Part shown: positions 1 through 8,603 of the stretch, one piece after another
Position numbering within the stretch: position 1 is the stretch's first letter
Layout of the letters: each line of letters opens with the position of its first letter
NCBI GenBank assembly: GCA_012842085.1
Contig: DUTM01000010.1
Coordinates: 1-64,000, forward strand
From: Mycobacteriales bacterium
GTDB lineage: Bacteria > Actinomycetota > Actinomycetes > Mycobacteriales > Mycobacteriaceae
Direction: 5' to 3'
DNA: 64,000 nt
Position numbers and translations under genes: made by a program
The notes under the pieces: generated by a model
What the model saw: only the letters and a program-made list of their open reading frames with translations
Databases searched by the model: none
What the model was told of the DNA's origin: nothing

Positions 1-547
<547 letters not shown>

Positions 548-681
548 AACATCCAAACCACAGAGCACAAAGCCCTGCAATCAGAACAAAAAGAAAGATT
601 CAAGCAAAAAACTCGAAAACAAACATCCACACCCAACGGGGGTCAGGTGCAGAAAAATTGGCATTCAATAAAATCAGTACA

Positions 682-702
682 CTGTTGAGTTCTCAAACAA
701 CA
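682..702 (-). promoter_or_regulatory. rRNA leader boxA-like / processing element
   Basis: On the minus strand, about 135-155 bases upstream of the 16S 5' end, the sequence reads TGTTTGAGAACTCAACAGTG. Nearly the same string occurs in rRNA leaders and spacers of mycobacteria and corynebacteria, where it belongs to the antitermination boxA region and the RNase III processing stem. The rest of 548-956 holds no gene: it is the AT-rich leader (548-660) followed by the probable promoter region. Confidence 0.6.
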
Positions 703-897
703 TGTCCACCCAGCAGAGTAAAAACTGTCTGTTTCTACCCCCTGAGAGCAACTTCTCCAGCTTATCATCGACCTTGATTTCCGCCAAATTGACTGGAATT
801 TCAATTTCGTGTTGTGAAGAAGCTAGCAAGTATCTGGAGTGGATTCCGAGGAATCCTTGACCGCTTCTGCGATCCGCCAGTCTTGCTGACCACGAAT

Positions 898-927
898 AAG
901 TTACCTACCTTTTGACCGCAATGTCAA
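898..927 (-). promoter_or_regulatory. Candidate rRNA promoter
   Basis: Read on the minus strand there is a perfect -35 hexamer TTGACA (927-922), an 18-base spacer and a weak -10 TAACTT (903-898). It lies about 350 bases upstream of the 16S 5' end, between murA (which ends at 957 on the same strand) and the rRNA leader. Spacing and the -35 are good, the -10 is poor, and other promoters may sit nearer the gene. Inferred from motif only. Confidence 0.3.
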
Positions 928-956
928 ATTCCCTGGTCAAAAGGATTTAGGAGTTT

Positions 957-2237
957 TTAGGACGAAGCGGAAGTCTCGTCAGAAACCCGTGAAATCTCGC
1001 CACCAAGAGACTGCAGTTGGGCCACCATATCCGGATATCCGCGGTCGATGTGGTAGACATCGTGGATCTCGGTTACACCGTCAGTAAGAAGGGCAGCCAA
1101 CACTAAGCCAGCACCCGCACGGATATCGGAAGCCCACACCGGTGCTGAAGACAGTTTTTCAACTCCCCTAATCACCGCATGGTGGCCATCGATATAGGCA
1201 TCTGCACCCAACCGCACCATTTCTTCGACGAATCGGAAACGGGCCTCAAACACATTCTCCGTCACCATCGACTCCCCTTCGGCAATCGCAGCTAGGCCAA
1301 TCGCCATGGGTTGCAGGTCGGTGGGGAAACCGGGATAGGGCAAGGTTTGGAAGTTGGTAGCCACCGGACGCGACTCCTGCCGCACCCGGAATCCGTCTTC
1401 CCACGTGTCGACATCGGCTCCTGCAGATTGCAGCTTCATCAACACCACCGTCAGGTAGTCGGGGTTAATTCCGGTGACGGTAATATCGCCACGGGTCATT
1501 GCAGCAGCAAAAGCCCAAGTTGCAGCAACCACACGATCACCGATGACGCGGTGCGAAATAGGATTGAGTTTCTCCACCCCGTGCACCGTAAGGACACTTT
1601 GGCCGACTCCCTCAATCTTGGCGCCCATCTGCTGCAGCATGGTGCACAGGTCTACGATCTCCGGCTCACAGGCAGCATTTTCCAAAATAGTGGTGCCCTC
1701 GGAAAGAACCGCTGCAGTGACAATGTTCTCCGTAGCTCCCACCGATGGAAACGCGAGCTTAATATGTGCACCTTTCAGGTGCTCCGCTTCGGCTACGAGA
1801 CAGCCGTGGGAAATGGAGGTTTCCGCCCCCAGCGTTTCTAGCCCCGACTGGTGCATATCTAAGGGACGGGACCCAATGGCGTCACCGCCTGGGATCGCAA
1901 CAATTGCTTTCCCACGACGCGCAATCAAGGGGCCCAACACGCACACCGAAGCGCGGAATTGCCGTACTGCTTCAAAATCTGCGTGATAATTCGGTTCTGC
2001 GGGAGTGGTGATGGTGATGCGCCCGACGTTCTCTTCCCAAGTGACCTCGCAGCCCAGGCCACGCAACACCTCGATCATGAGGGGGACGTCCTGAATACGG
2101 GGGCAATTTTCTAAAACTGTGGTGCCTTCGGCCAACAATGCAGCCGCCATAAGTTTTAGGACGCTATTTTTGGCGCCCGCCACAGCGATTTCACCAGCAA
2201 GCCGGGCTCCACCCGTTACCAGGAAACGATCACTCAC
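957..2237 (-). CDS. murA: UDP-N-acetylglucosamine 1-carboxyvinyltransferase MurA
   Basis: MurA transfers enolpyruvate from PEP to UDP-GlcNAc, the first committed step of peptidoglycan synthesis in the cytoplasm. The 426-residue protein has the usual family length and two EPT domains. Visible motifs are the substrate-binding GAKNSVLK near residues 21-28 and the catalytic loop [10 protein letters not shown] at about 116-125. In that loop the residue that is Cys115 in E. coli (GGCTIG) is Asp119 here. Mycobacterial MurA has the same Cys-to-Asp change, which removes the fosfomycin alkylation site. The start is the ATG of MSDRFLV. It lies upstream of the 16S gene on the same strand, an arrangement also known in corynebacteria and mycobacteria. 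Identity is firm. Confidence 0.97.
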   Translation of the reverse strand: MSDRFLVTGGARLAGEIAVAGAKNSVLKLMAAALLAEGTTVLENCPRIQDVPLMIEVLRGLGCEVTWEENVGRITITTPAEPNYHADFEAVRQFRASVCVLGPLIARRGKAIVAIPGGDAIGSRPLDMHQSGLETLGAETSISHGCLVAEAEHLKGAHIKLAFPSVGATENIVTAAVLSEGTTILENAACEPEIVDLCTMLQQMGAKIEGVGQSVLTVHGVEKLNPISHRVIGDRVVAATWAFAAAMTRGDITVTGINPDYLTVVLMKLQSAGADVDTWEDGFRVRQESRPVATNFQTLPYPGFPTDLQPMAIGLAAIAEGESMVTENVFEARFRFVEEMVRLGADAYIDGHHAVIRGVEKLSSAPVWASDIRAGAGLVLAALLTDGVTEIHDVYHIDRGYPDMVAQLQSLGGEISRVSDETSASS

Positions 2238-2325
2238 TACGCAGTCACTTTCTGTCGGCGGGCGTTATCTTTTATTCACGCCCGCAGGAAAAGGCACTAC
2301 CGGAAAGGCACTACCAAACTAGTGT

Positions 2326-3186
2326 CTAGGGTAGTACACCCATCTGCCGGGCTACACTCACTGCTTCATAACGATTATGGGCATCAAGTTTACGCATACA
2401 TGAACGCAGATAGGATTTGACGGTTTCTGCGCCAATTCCCATTTCTTCCGCTGCTTCTGCGTTGGTGCGCCCCATCGCAACGCACGCCAACACGTCCAGC
2501 TCACGTGCGGAAAGATGCGGTTTGTCCATTGCTACGCGCGGACGGGTAATCAGCATTTCTTCGACGATTTCCAGTTCGCGTTTAATCTCGGGATCCTCCA
2601 CCCGGGAGTTAATGAGCCGCAGCCGCGAATGCGCTTGCCGAATCTGCTCCCACTCCGGACCGTTGTTGGAGGATGTGTGGACAGAAGACAGTAGCGCTCT
2701 CGGATCGTCCCGCATAGAAGTGAGTGCATCCAGGACTGCGATATCTTGCTCCAAGCAGCGCGCTTCGTGAGTGAGTTCCTCTAGCACTCGTTCAGGCAGA
2801 CGAACTGCGGCGTGCACACCGGTATAAAGGACTGCCCGCACAGTGCGACCCACAATTATGGGTACCGCCGCTAGGGAGCGTAAACCTTCTTCCAAAATGT
2901 AGGCGTCGAGGTCGTGGGTAATGGATTGGGAACGGATGTAGTCCGTCACGCCCATCACTCGACTCGTAGCCAGAACACGCCCGCCTACTCCGGTTCCGGC
3001 GTCAATCCGCAGGTTGCGAAGAGCATCGGTGCGCAATCCTTTTCCGGCGACGATACGCATTTCTTCGTCAGCCGTTACTAGGGCTCCCATCGCCACCGGG
3101 ACTTTGGTCACCGAATGGAATTTCGCCACGGCTTCGTCGATGAGATCTTTTACGTCTTTTTTCTGCATATTCTCTGGGTTGGGCAT
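2326..3186 (-). CDS. ramA: RamA-type LuxR/GAF transcriptional regulator
   Basis: Cytoplasmic DNA-binding regulator. An N-terminal GAF-like domain (about residues 15-150) is followed by a C-terminal LuxR-type helix-turn-helix beginning LSARELDVLACVAMG and containing AEEMGIGAETVKSYLR. The HTH and the GAF segment match what I remember of Corynebacterium glutamicum RamA, the regulator of acetate and central carbon metabolism. I chose the ATG at 3186 (286 residues) because GGAGG sits four bases upstream (3191-3195). The frame stays open to a TTG at 3216. About 45 bases upstream of the ATG lies a G-tract/C-tract element resembling a RamA site (3229-3245), which suggests autoregulation. Transcribed toward murA, 88 bases away. 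Confidence 0.88.
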   Translation of the reverse strand: MPNPENMQKKDVKDLIDEAVAKFHSVTKVPVAMGALVTADEEMRIVAGKGLRTDALRNLRIDAGTGVGGRVLATSRVMGVTDYIRSQSITHDLDAYILEEGLRSLAAVPIIVGRTVRAVLYTGVHAAVRLPERVLEELTHEARCLEQDIAVLDALTSMRDDPRALLSSVHTSSNNGPEWEQIRQAHSRLRLINSRVEDPEIKRELEIVEEMLITRPRVAMDKPHLSARELDVLACVAMGRTNAEAAEEMGIGAETVKSYLRSCMRKLDAHNRYEAVSVARQMGVLP

Positions 3187-3228
3187 GTAACCTCCAGGCG
3201 CTCCGTCTGCAGCCAATGCCTCATAGCT

Positions 3229-3245
3229 ACCCCCAAATAGGGGGT
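3229..3245. promoter_or_regulatory. Putative RamA operator upstream of ramA
   Basis: The sequence ACCCCCAAATAGGGGGT is a near-perfect inverted repeat: C5 and G5 separated by five bases. Published RamA sites in C. glutamicum are paired stretches of the form A-C4/5 and G4/6-T a few bases apart, and RamA is reported to bind its own promoter. This element fits on both arms and lies 43-59 bases upstream of the chosen ramA start. It could instead be a small hairpin. Confidence 0.5.
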
Positions 3246-3375
3246 TATAAATTCATCATAGCGCCATTACATGGTGATAGGTGCAGACCAACAATAGTTT
3301 GTTTGGGAGATACTCCAATTGCCCTTTTCTATTAATATGCTGACCTGGTCTTTTTTGCGGTTTATTATATTTTCG

Positions 3376-4566
3376 CTACGGCAACATACTGGGGTCTTCA
3401 TCGGGATCAACCAGATAGTCGTCCCCAAATCCGATCTCCACCTCGTCTTGGTAGTAGTCGTTCGGATCGTCTGCCGCATCATCCAGATACGGGTAGAAGG
3501 ACCATAGTTCCCCAGGTCGCACTGGATCGGTACCGTCCGTTCGACGCAGACATTTTTCCATCTCCTCGCATATAAGTGCGTCGTTGAGTTCGGTACCAAT
3601 GAATACGAGTCCGCTGATGTTTTCTGTGTCGGGCTCCTGCTGCGGAAACCAGCGTCGCAAAGAGAGGTGCCGTCCCGCTTTTTCGAAAATAAAGTTTTCA
3701 CACTCGGTTGGACCCGCCAGCACGACGAATCCTTTTACCCGATATGCCCCGGCTGTTCCGCGCTGAATGAAGTTCATGAATCTTCCCGGATGCAGGGGTT
3801 CCGTCAACGGCACCGACACGGTGTTATATGAATCGTGGAGATGCTCATGATGGTGGTCGTGCTCGTGCGGTTGGTGTTGCTGGCTATCTGTCTGCGCCTT
3901 TTGCTGCAGCTCGGTAAAGTTGGTGGCCTTTTGGTGCGATTCTCCGAAGAGTACTCGTGGATCTACTTGTCCTTTGACGGTGGTGATGACCGGTATGGCA
4001 GGCGCTATTTCGGCTAGCTTGTGCTGCATGGTGTGCAGGTAGTCGGCTTCCACGAGGTCGGTTTTGTTGAGAACAATAAGGTCCGCATCGTTGAGCCTTT
4101 GCAGCACGGTGGTGTGACTGGTGGCGATGTTAAGGATTTCGGAGGCGTCCACTACTTCCACCAAACCTGCGAAGTGGACAGGAACGTGGTGCTGCGCCCG
4201 CACCAGCATGGAGATAAGGGCAACTGGTTCGGCTACCCCGGAGGCTTCGATGACGAGTGCCTCCACCCCGGGTACAGCACTTAGTTGCGCGAGGGCTTGG
4301 TCGAAGTCTCCTTCTGAGATTTCGCAGCAGAGGCAACCGTTCGGCATGGAAATGATTCCTTCAGCTCGTTGGGCTACCAGCATGGCGTCGACGGGGATGG
4401 AGCCAAAATCATTGACGATGACGCCTAGTTTGGTGCCGTGTTCGGCCTCCAGCAGGTGGTTGAGGAGTGTGGTTTTTCCGGCACCGAGAAACCCCGCGAA
4501 GATATAAACCGGAACAGAGGTTTCGGAGGGGGATGTTGTGGGGGTGGTGACGGTATCTTGGCTCAT
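3376..4566 (-). CDS. CobW/COG0523 family GTP-binding metallochaperone
   Basis: A 396-residue G3E-family P-loop GTPase thought to deliver metal, often zinc, to client proteins. Visible features are the P-loop GFLGAGKT near residues 25-32, the metal-binding CxCC motif GCLCC at 77-81, the guanine-specificity motif NKTD at 167-170, a histidine-rich segment at about 229-245 (HEHDHHHEH) that would bind metal, and a C-terminal CobW_C domain from about 250 with an acidic tail. Start taken at the ATG of MSQDTVTT (4566); the open frame continues upstream into a tRNA gene and cannot be coding there. No strong ribosome-binding site is seen. No Zur-box was recognised upstream. The substrate metal cannot be named from sequence. 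Confidence 0.9.
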   Translation of the reverse strand: MSQDTVTTPTTSPSETSVPVYIFAGFLGAGKTTLLNHLLEAEHGTKLGVIVNDFGSIPVDAMLVAQRAEGIISMPNGCLCCEISEGDFDQALAQLSAVPGVEALVIEASGVAEPVALISMLVRAQHHVPVHFAGLVEVVDASEILNIATSHTTVLQRLNDADLIVLNKTDLVEADYLHTMQHKLAEIAPAIPVITTVKGQVDPRVLFGESHQKATNFTELQQKAQTDSQQHQPHEHDHHHEHLHDSYNTVSVPLTEPLHPGRFMNFIQRGTAGAYRVKGFVVLAGPTECENFIFEKAGRHLSLRRWFPQQEPDTENISGLVFIGTELNDALICEEMEKCLRRTDGTDPVRPGELWSFYPYLDDAADDPNDYYQDEVEIGFGDDYLVDPDEDPSMLP

Positions 4567-4617
4567 GGCGTTAGAGTGCCGCAGTGGCGGGACAGCCAGT
4601 AATAAGTTTTGGTATAT

Positions 4618-4650
4618 GAAAAACCCCGCCAGAAGAGTTGGCGGGGTTTT
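4618..4650 (-). terminator. Rho-independent terminator of the tRNA cluster
   Basis: AAAACCCCGCC and GGCGGGGTTTT arms around a nine-base loop lie just 3' of the last tRNA-Asp gene, with a T-run on the minus strand. It separates the tRNA operon from the CobW gene. Confidence 0.85.
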
Positions 4651-4655
4651 GTTGC

Positions 4656-4732
4656 TGGCGACCCTGACGAGACTTGAACTCGCGACCTCCGCCGTGACAG
4701 GGCGGCGCGCTAACCAACTGCGCCACAGGGCC
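4656..4732 (-). tRNA. tRNA-Asp (GTC), copy 1
   Basis: A cloverleaf is readable on the minus strand. The acceptor is GGCCCTG/CAGGGTC, the anticodon stem-loop CCGCC-CTGTCAC-GGCGG gives anticodon GTC, and the T loop TTCAAGT sits between GCGAG and CTCGT. Discriminator G and CCA are encoded (4658-4656). It is the last gene of the minus-strand Glu-Asp-Phe-Asp cluster. Confidence 0.97.
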
Positions 4733-4765
4733 ATATGCTTTTCAGTTGTTGTTTCTGATGAGCAG

Positions 4766-4838
4766 TGGCCAGGGCCGGGATCGAACCGGCGACCTTCCGC
4801 TTTTCAGGCGGACGCTCTCCCGACTGAGCTACCTGGCC
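4766..4838 (-). tRNA. tRNA-Phe (GAA)
   Basis: A cloverleaf on the minus strand begins GGCCAGGTAGCTCAGT and has anticodon stem-loop TCCGC-CTGAAAA-GCGGA (anticodon GAA). The acceptor 3' strand is CCTGGCC with discriminator A. No CCA is encoded, unlike its neighbours. It lies between the two tRNA-Asp copies. Confidence 0.97.
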
Positions 4839-4857
4839 AGGAATGACTTTAAAGTCT

Positions 4858-4934
4858 TGGCAACCCTGACGAGACTTGAACTCGCGACCTCCGCCGTGAC
4901 AGGGCGGCGCGCTAACCAACTGCGCCACAGGGCC
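4858..4934 (-). tRNA. tRNA-Asp (GTC), copy 2
   Basis: Its body matches the other tRNA-Asp in all recognisable loops and stems. The 3' acceptor strand reads CAGGGTT where copy 1 has CAGGGTC, so the terminal pair is G-U instead of G-C. CCA is encoded. It starts two bases from the 3' end of tRNA-Glu, so the two are co-transcribed. Confidence 0.96.
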
Positions 4935-4935
4935 T

Positions 4936-5011
4936 TGGTACCCCCAACGGGATTCGAACCCGTGCCGCCGCCGTGAAAGGGCGGTGTCCTAGGCCTCTAG
5001 ACGATGGGGGC
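4936..5011 (-). tRNA. tRNA-Glu (TTC)
   Basis: First gene of the minus-strand tRNA cluster. It has acceptor GCCCCCA/TGGGGGT, an anticodon loop CTTTCAC (anticodon TTC) between CGCC and GGCG, a T arm CGGGTTCGAATCCCG, and an encoded CCA at 4938-4936. The 143 bases between it and the divergent tRNA-Lys must hold both promoters; I cannot assign them confidently. Confidence 0.96.
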
Positions 5012-5154
5012 GTATGCTCGTTATTTTTGCGAGCGGATTAAGCCTAAATGATAAACACCCAATTCTGCAAAACGACTGGTCAACGGATTGCATCGAAGTG
5101 TGCTTCGGCTCGATTTCACATTTTTCTTGACTATACACTAAATTAGTAATGCCA

Positions 5155-5227
5155 GCCCCTATAGCTCAGTTGGTAGAGCTACGGACTTTTAATCCGCAGG
5201 TCTAGGGTTCGATTCCCTATGGGGGCA
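5155..5227 (+). tRNA. tRNA-Lys (TTT)
   Basis: The plus-strand cloverleaf has acceptor GCCCCTA/TGGGGGC, D arm AGCTCAGTTGGTAGAGCT, anticodon loop CTTTTAA (anticodon TTT) and T arm AGGGTTCGATTCCCT. Discriminator A; CCA not encoded. It diverges from the Glu-Asp-Phe-Asp cluster and is followed by a strong terminator. Confidence 0.97.
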
Positions 5228-5235
5228 CAAGGCAA

Positions 5236-5269
5236 AACCCCGGGTGATCCCACAAGGATCCCCGGGGTT
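5236..5269 (+). terminator. Terminator after tRNA-Lys
   Basis: Arms AACCCCGGG...GATCC and GGATC-CCCGGGGTT around cacaa form a long GC-rich hairpin immediately 3' of tRNA-Lys. It is convergent with dnaE2, whose stop is at 5318, and may serve both directions. Confidence 0.8.
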
Positions 5270-5317
5270 CTCTTATTTCCAGAGTTCGACTCGGCAGATA
5301 CACTGATCACAGCATTT

Positions 5318-8300
5318 TTATCGGAAGTCACGAGATTTCATGGTGACCCCTAGTGGAAGTTCTTCTATCTTGTCGGCTATGAGAGTTACGGCACCTTCTG
5401 CACTATCGACGAGGCCCCGCACAATGAGTCCGGAGGATGTGGTGAGTAGGTTGCGGTAGCGTTTCCACAGGCCAGCTGAACAAATAATGTTCATGAGCCC
5501 CGTTTCGTCTTCCAAGCTCAGGAAGGTAACACCGCCGGCAGTGGGTGGTCTTTGCCGGTGTGTGACTACTCCAGCTACCTGAACACGAGTGGCGTTGGGC
5601 TGGTGTGGGAGCTTGTCGGCGCTGATGACTCCTCGCTGTGTGAGTTTGTCCCGCAGAAATTGGGTGGGATAGGTGGAGATACGGGTTCCGGCATAGTCTG
5701 CGATGGCGAGTTCCCAGGCACTCATCCCCGGCAGACTGGGTGCGGTGGTGAGGGTTATCCCGGGGAGATGCTCCGGCCGGGTGTGTGCTTCGAGTCCCGC
5801 TTGCCAGAGTTTTTCGCGCCGATCTTGCCCTTCCTCATAAGGAGTTTTTGGGGTTGTGGATGAGCTTCCCGGAAGCCCCGCTAATGCACCTGAGATAGCG
5901 AGCGCTTCAACCTGTTTAGTTGTTATCTGGGTTCGGACAACAAGGTCGGCTATAGATATGAAGGGACCGTTTTGGATGCGTGCTTCGACTATTTTGGTGG
6001 CTGCAGGAACACCTAGGTGCTGGATTTGGTCGAGCCCCAGGCGCACATCTTTCCCTTTGTTTTCACACTGGGCGGTGACCCCACTTTTTTGAATGTCGGG
6101 CCGGTGTACGTGTACCCCGTGTCGGCGGGCATCTGCGACGAGGGATTGAGGAGAGTAGAAACCCATGGGTTGGCTGCGCAGCAGGGCTGCACAAAATATG
6201 GCTGGGTAGTGGCATTTGAACCACGCAGAGTAGAAAACCAGGGAGGCGAAGGATTGGGCGTGGCTTTCGGGGAATCCGTACGCGGAAAATGCCTGCATTT
6301 TGGTCCATATTTTGTCCCCGATTGTGCGCGGTAGGGGTGTCCAACCAGGGCGGGCACGTGGGCCAGGTTGTTCTTCTGGATCCGCTCCAATTCCGTGGCA
6401 TTCCCGCATGCCTTGGTAGAACCTTTTACGGATGCGCTGCATTTTTTCGGCTGATCGTTTTGCCCCGATCGCCCGGCGCAACTGGTCTGCTTCTCCTCCC
6501 GAGAATCCGGCAGCCGCTTGCGCAATTTCCATGAGCTGTTCCTGGAAAAGCGGTATCCCTAATGTTTTTTTGAGGCACTGTTCAAGACAGGGATGGTCGT
6601 AGGTGATGGGTTCTTTTCCGTTGTGTCGACGGATGTAGGGGTGCACGGATTCCCCTTGGATGGGTCCGGGTCGGATGAGAGCTACCTGCACCACCAGGTC
6701 GAAAAAGTTTTTGGGTTTGAGGCGTGGCAGTGCGTTCATCTGGGCACGTGATTCGACCTGGAAGACTCCCACCGAGTCGGCTTTTCCCAGCATCTCGTAA
6801 ACTGCCGGATCGTCGAGGGGGAGGTCTGCTAGTTGTATTTTTTTGTGGAAGTTTTCCTCCAACAGGTCGAGGCATTCATGCAGTACTGTGAGCATGCCGA
6901 GCCCTAGTAAATCGAATTTGACGAGTCCTACAGCAGCGCAGTCGTCTTTGTCCCACTGGAGTACGGTGCGTCCTTCTTTTCTGCCCCATTCCACCGGCAC
7001 AACTTCTGTGATGGGACGGTCGCATAGCACCATTCCCCCGGAATGGATTCCCATATGCCGAGGGTTGCGCAGGAATCCTTCTGCGAGTTCTTTCACGAGG
7101 GGTGGAAGTTTGTCTGCGGGAAGTTTGTCTTTGGGAGGCGGGTCGGCGCTGGCAGGCCGCGGGAGGGAGTGCAGGCGGCTGACGCTTTTGCTCCAGGCAT
7201 CTTGTTGTCCGGGAGAGTAGCCGAGTGCCCGAGCAGCGTCTCGCACTGCGGATCGTTTGCGGTAGGTGATGGAGTTGGCCACTTGTGCAGCACATTCTCT
7301 GCCGTATCGACGGTAAACGTATTGGATTACTTCTTCGCGCCGCTGAGACTCTATATCAATGTCTATATCGGGAGGTCCGTCCCTTTCGGGGGAAAGGAAT
7401 CGTTCGAAAAGCAGTTCGTTGGCGATGGGATCAACGGCAGTCACCCCCAGCGAATAGCAAACAGTGGAGTTCGCGGCGGAGCCTCTCCCCTGGCAGAGAA
7501 TATTGCTGCGTCGGCAAAATTGCACAATGTCGTAAACGATGAGGAAGTACCCTGCGAAGCCGAGTTTTTTGATGACAGAAAGTTCGTGTTCGATCTGCCC
7601 GTAGGCTGCTGGGTGCTGGGTGGAGTCGCCGTAGCGTTCTGCCGCACCTTTGAGGGATAGTATGCGCAGGTAGCTGTCTTCATTTTCGCCGTCAGGAAGT
7701 GGGTAGGGGGGGCAAACCTGGGGACAGTAGTTGCAGGTCGAAGGCACATTCTTGGCCAATTTGGTGGGCTCTTTGTATGGCTTCGTGATGCGGGCCGGCG
7801 AGGCGTTTTATTTCTGCTGCGGAACGGAGAAAAGAGCCGCCCTGGGGGAGTCCGTATCCACGATTATCGTCGAGTGTGCTTCTCTTTTTTAGGGCAGCAG
7901 CGGCGGCAGCATTTTTGTTTTGCCGCGGGAATGCGGTGGTGGGGTTGGTGGTGGCGAAGTAGCGAATGGGTGGGATGTGCTGTTGACAAAGTTCCACCAA
8001 AATATCGTTGCGTTCTGCTTCCCCCACAATGCCTTCAAAAACCAGCTCTACCAAAGTGTTGTCGGCCCCATAGCTGGCGACAAAGGCGGCTAGTTCCCGT
8101 GCCGCTGCAGTCTTTCCAGCGGTGTCAAGGACTCTCCGAAGGGTACTGTTTCTGCCTCCCGTGATGAACCAGCAGTGGCCTTGCTGCGCTAGCTGTTGGA
8201 GTTCCGATGTTAAGTAATGGACCTGGTCTTTGTCTTGTCCCCGCAGATGTGCTTCCCCGATGATGCGGGACAGTTGGCTGTATCCGGTGTGGTCGCGTAC

Positions 8301-8603
8301 CAGGATGGGTAGCAACGCGGCTGTTTCGTCTGCTTTGTGGTGTTTTTTGCTGAGGGTGAGTTCTGCCCCGAAAACGGTTCCTAGGGTTGGTCTTTTGGGA
8401 ATTATTCCGGCAGCACAGTCTTCTTCCAAGTAGCGCACTGCTTCTGCTACTTGCACAGCCGAATATAATCCGTCACGTTCCAGGACACCGAGGGAACTTA
8501 GCCCCAAGTTCCAGGCTTCTTGCACAAGTTTTTGGGGGGTCGCAGCACCGGTGAGGAAGGTGTAGGAACTATGCGCATGCAATTCTGCGAACTGGGAACA
8601 CAT
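5318..8603 (-). pseudogene. dnaE2: Error-prone DNA polymerase DnaE2, frameshifted
   Basis: DnaE2 is the alpha subunit-like polymerase of the ImuA'-ImuB-DnaE2 mutasome, which carries out SOS translesion synthesis. The N-terminal part (8603 to about 7713) begins MCSQFAELHAHSSYTF, the PHP domain, and ends prematurely at 7692. The rest continues in another frame from about 7706, with the polymerase Asp cluster PDIDIDIES, the palm and finger regions, helix-hairpin-helix and OB segments, to 5318. The junction is a run of seven G (7706-7712; C7 in the gene). Removing one C restores ...LPPYPLPDGE..., the expected family sequence, and a protein of about 1,090 residues. The start ATG overlaps the imuB stop (TAATG). 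The cause may be sequencing error, a recent mutation or slippage; the rest is intact. Confidence 0.88.

Noticed and set aside
3267-3701. 144-codon minus-strand frame at the end of the CobW gene
   Set aside because: Shadow in another frame of the CobW gene, with no motif and no start site.
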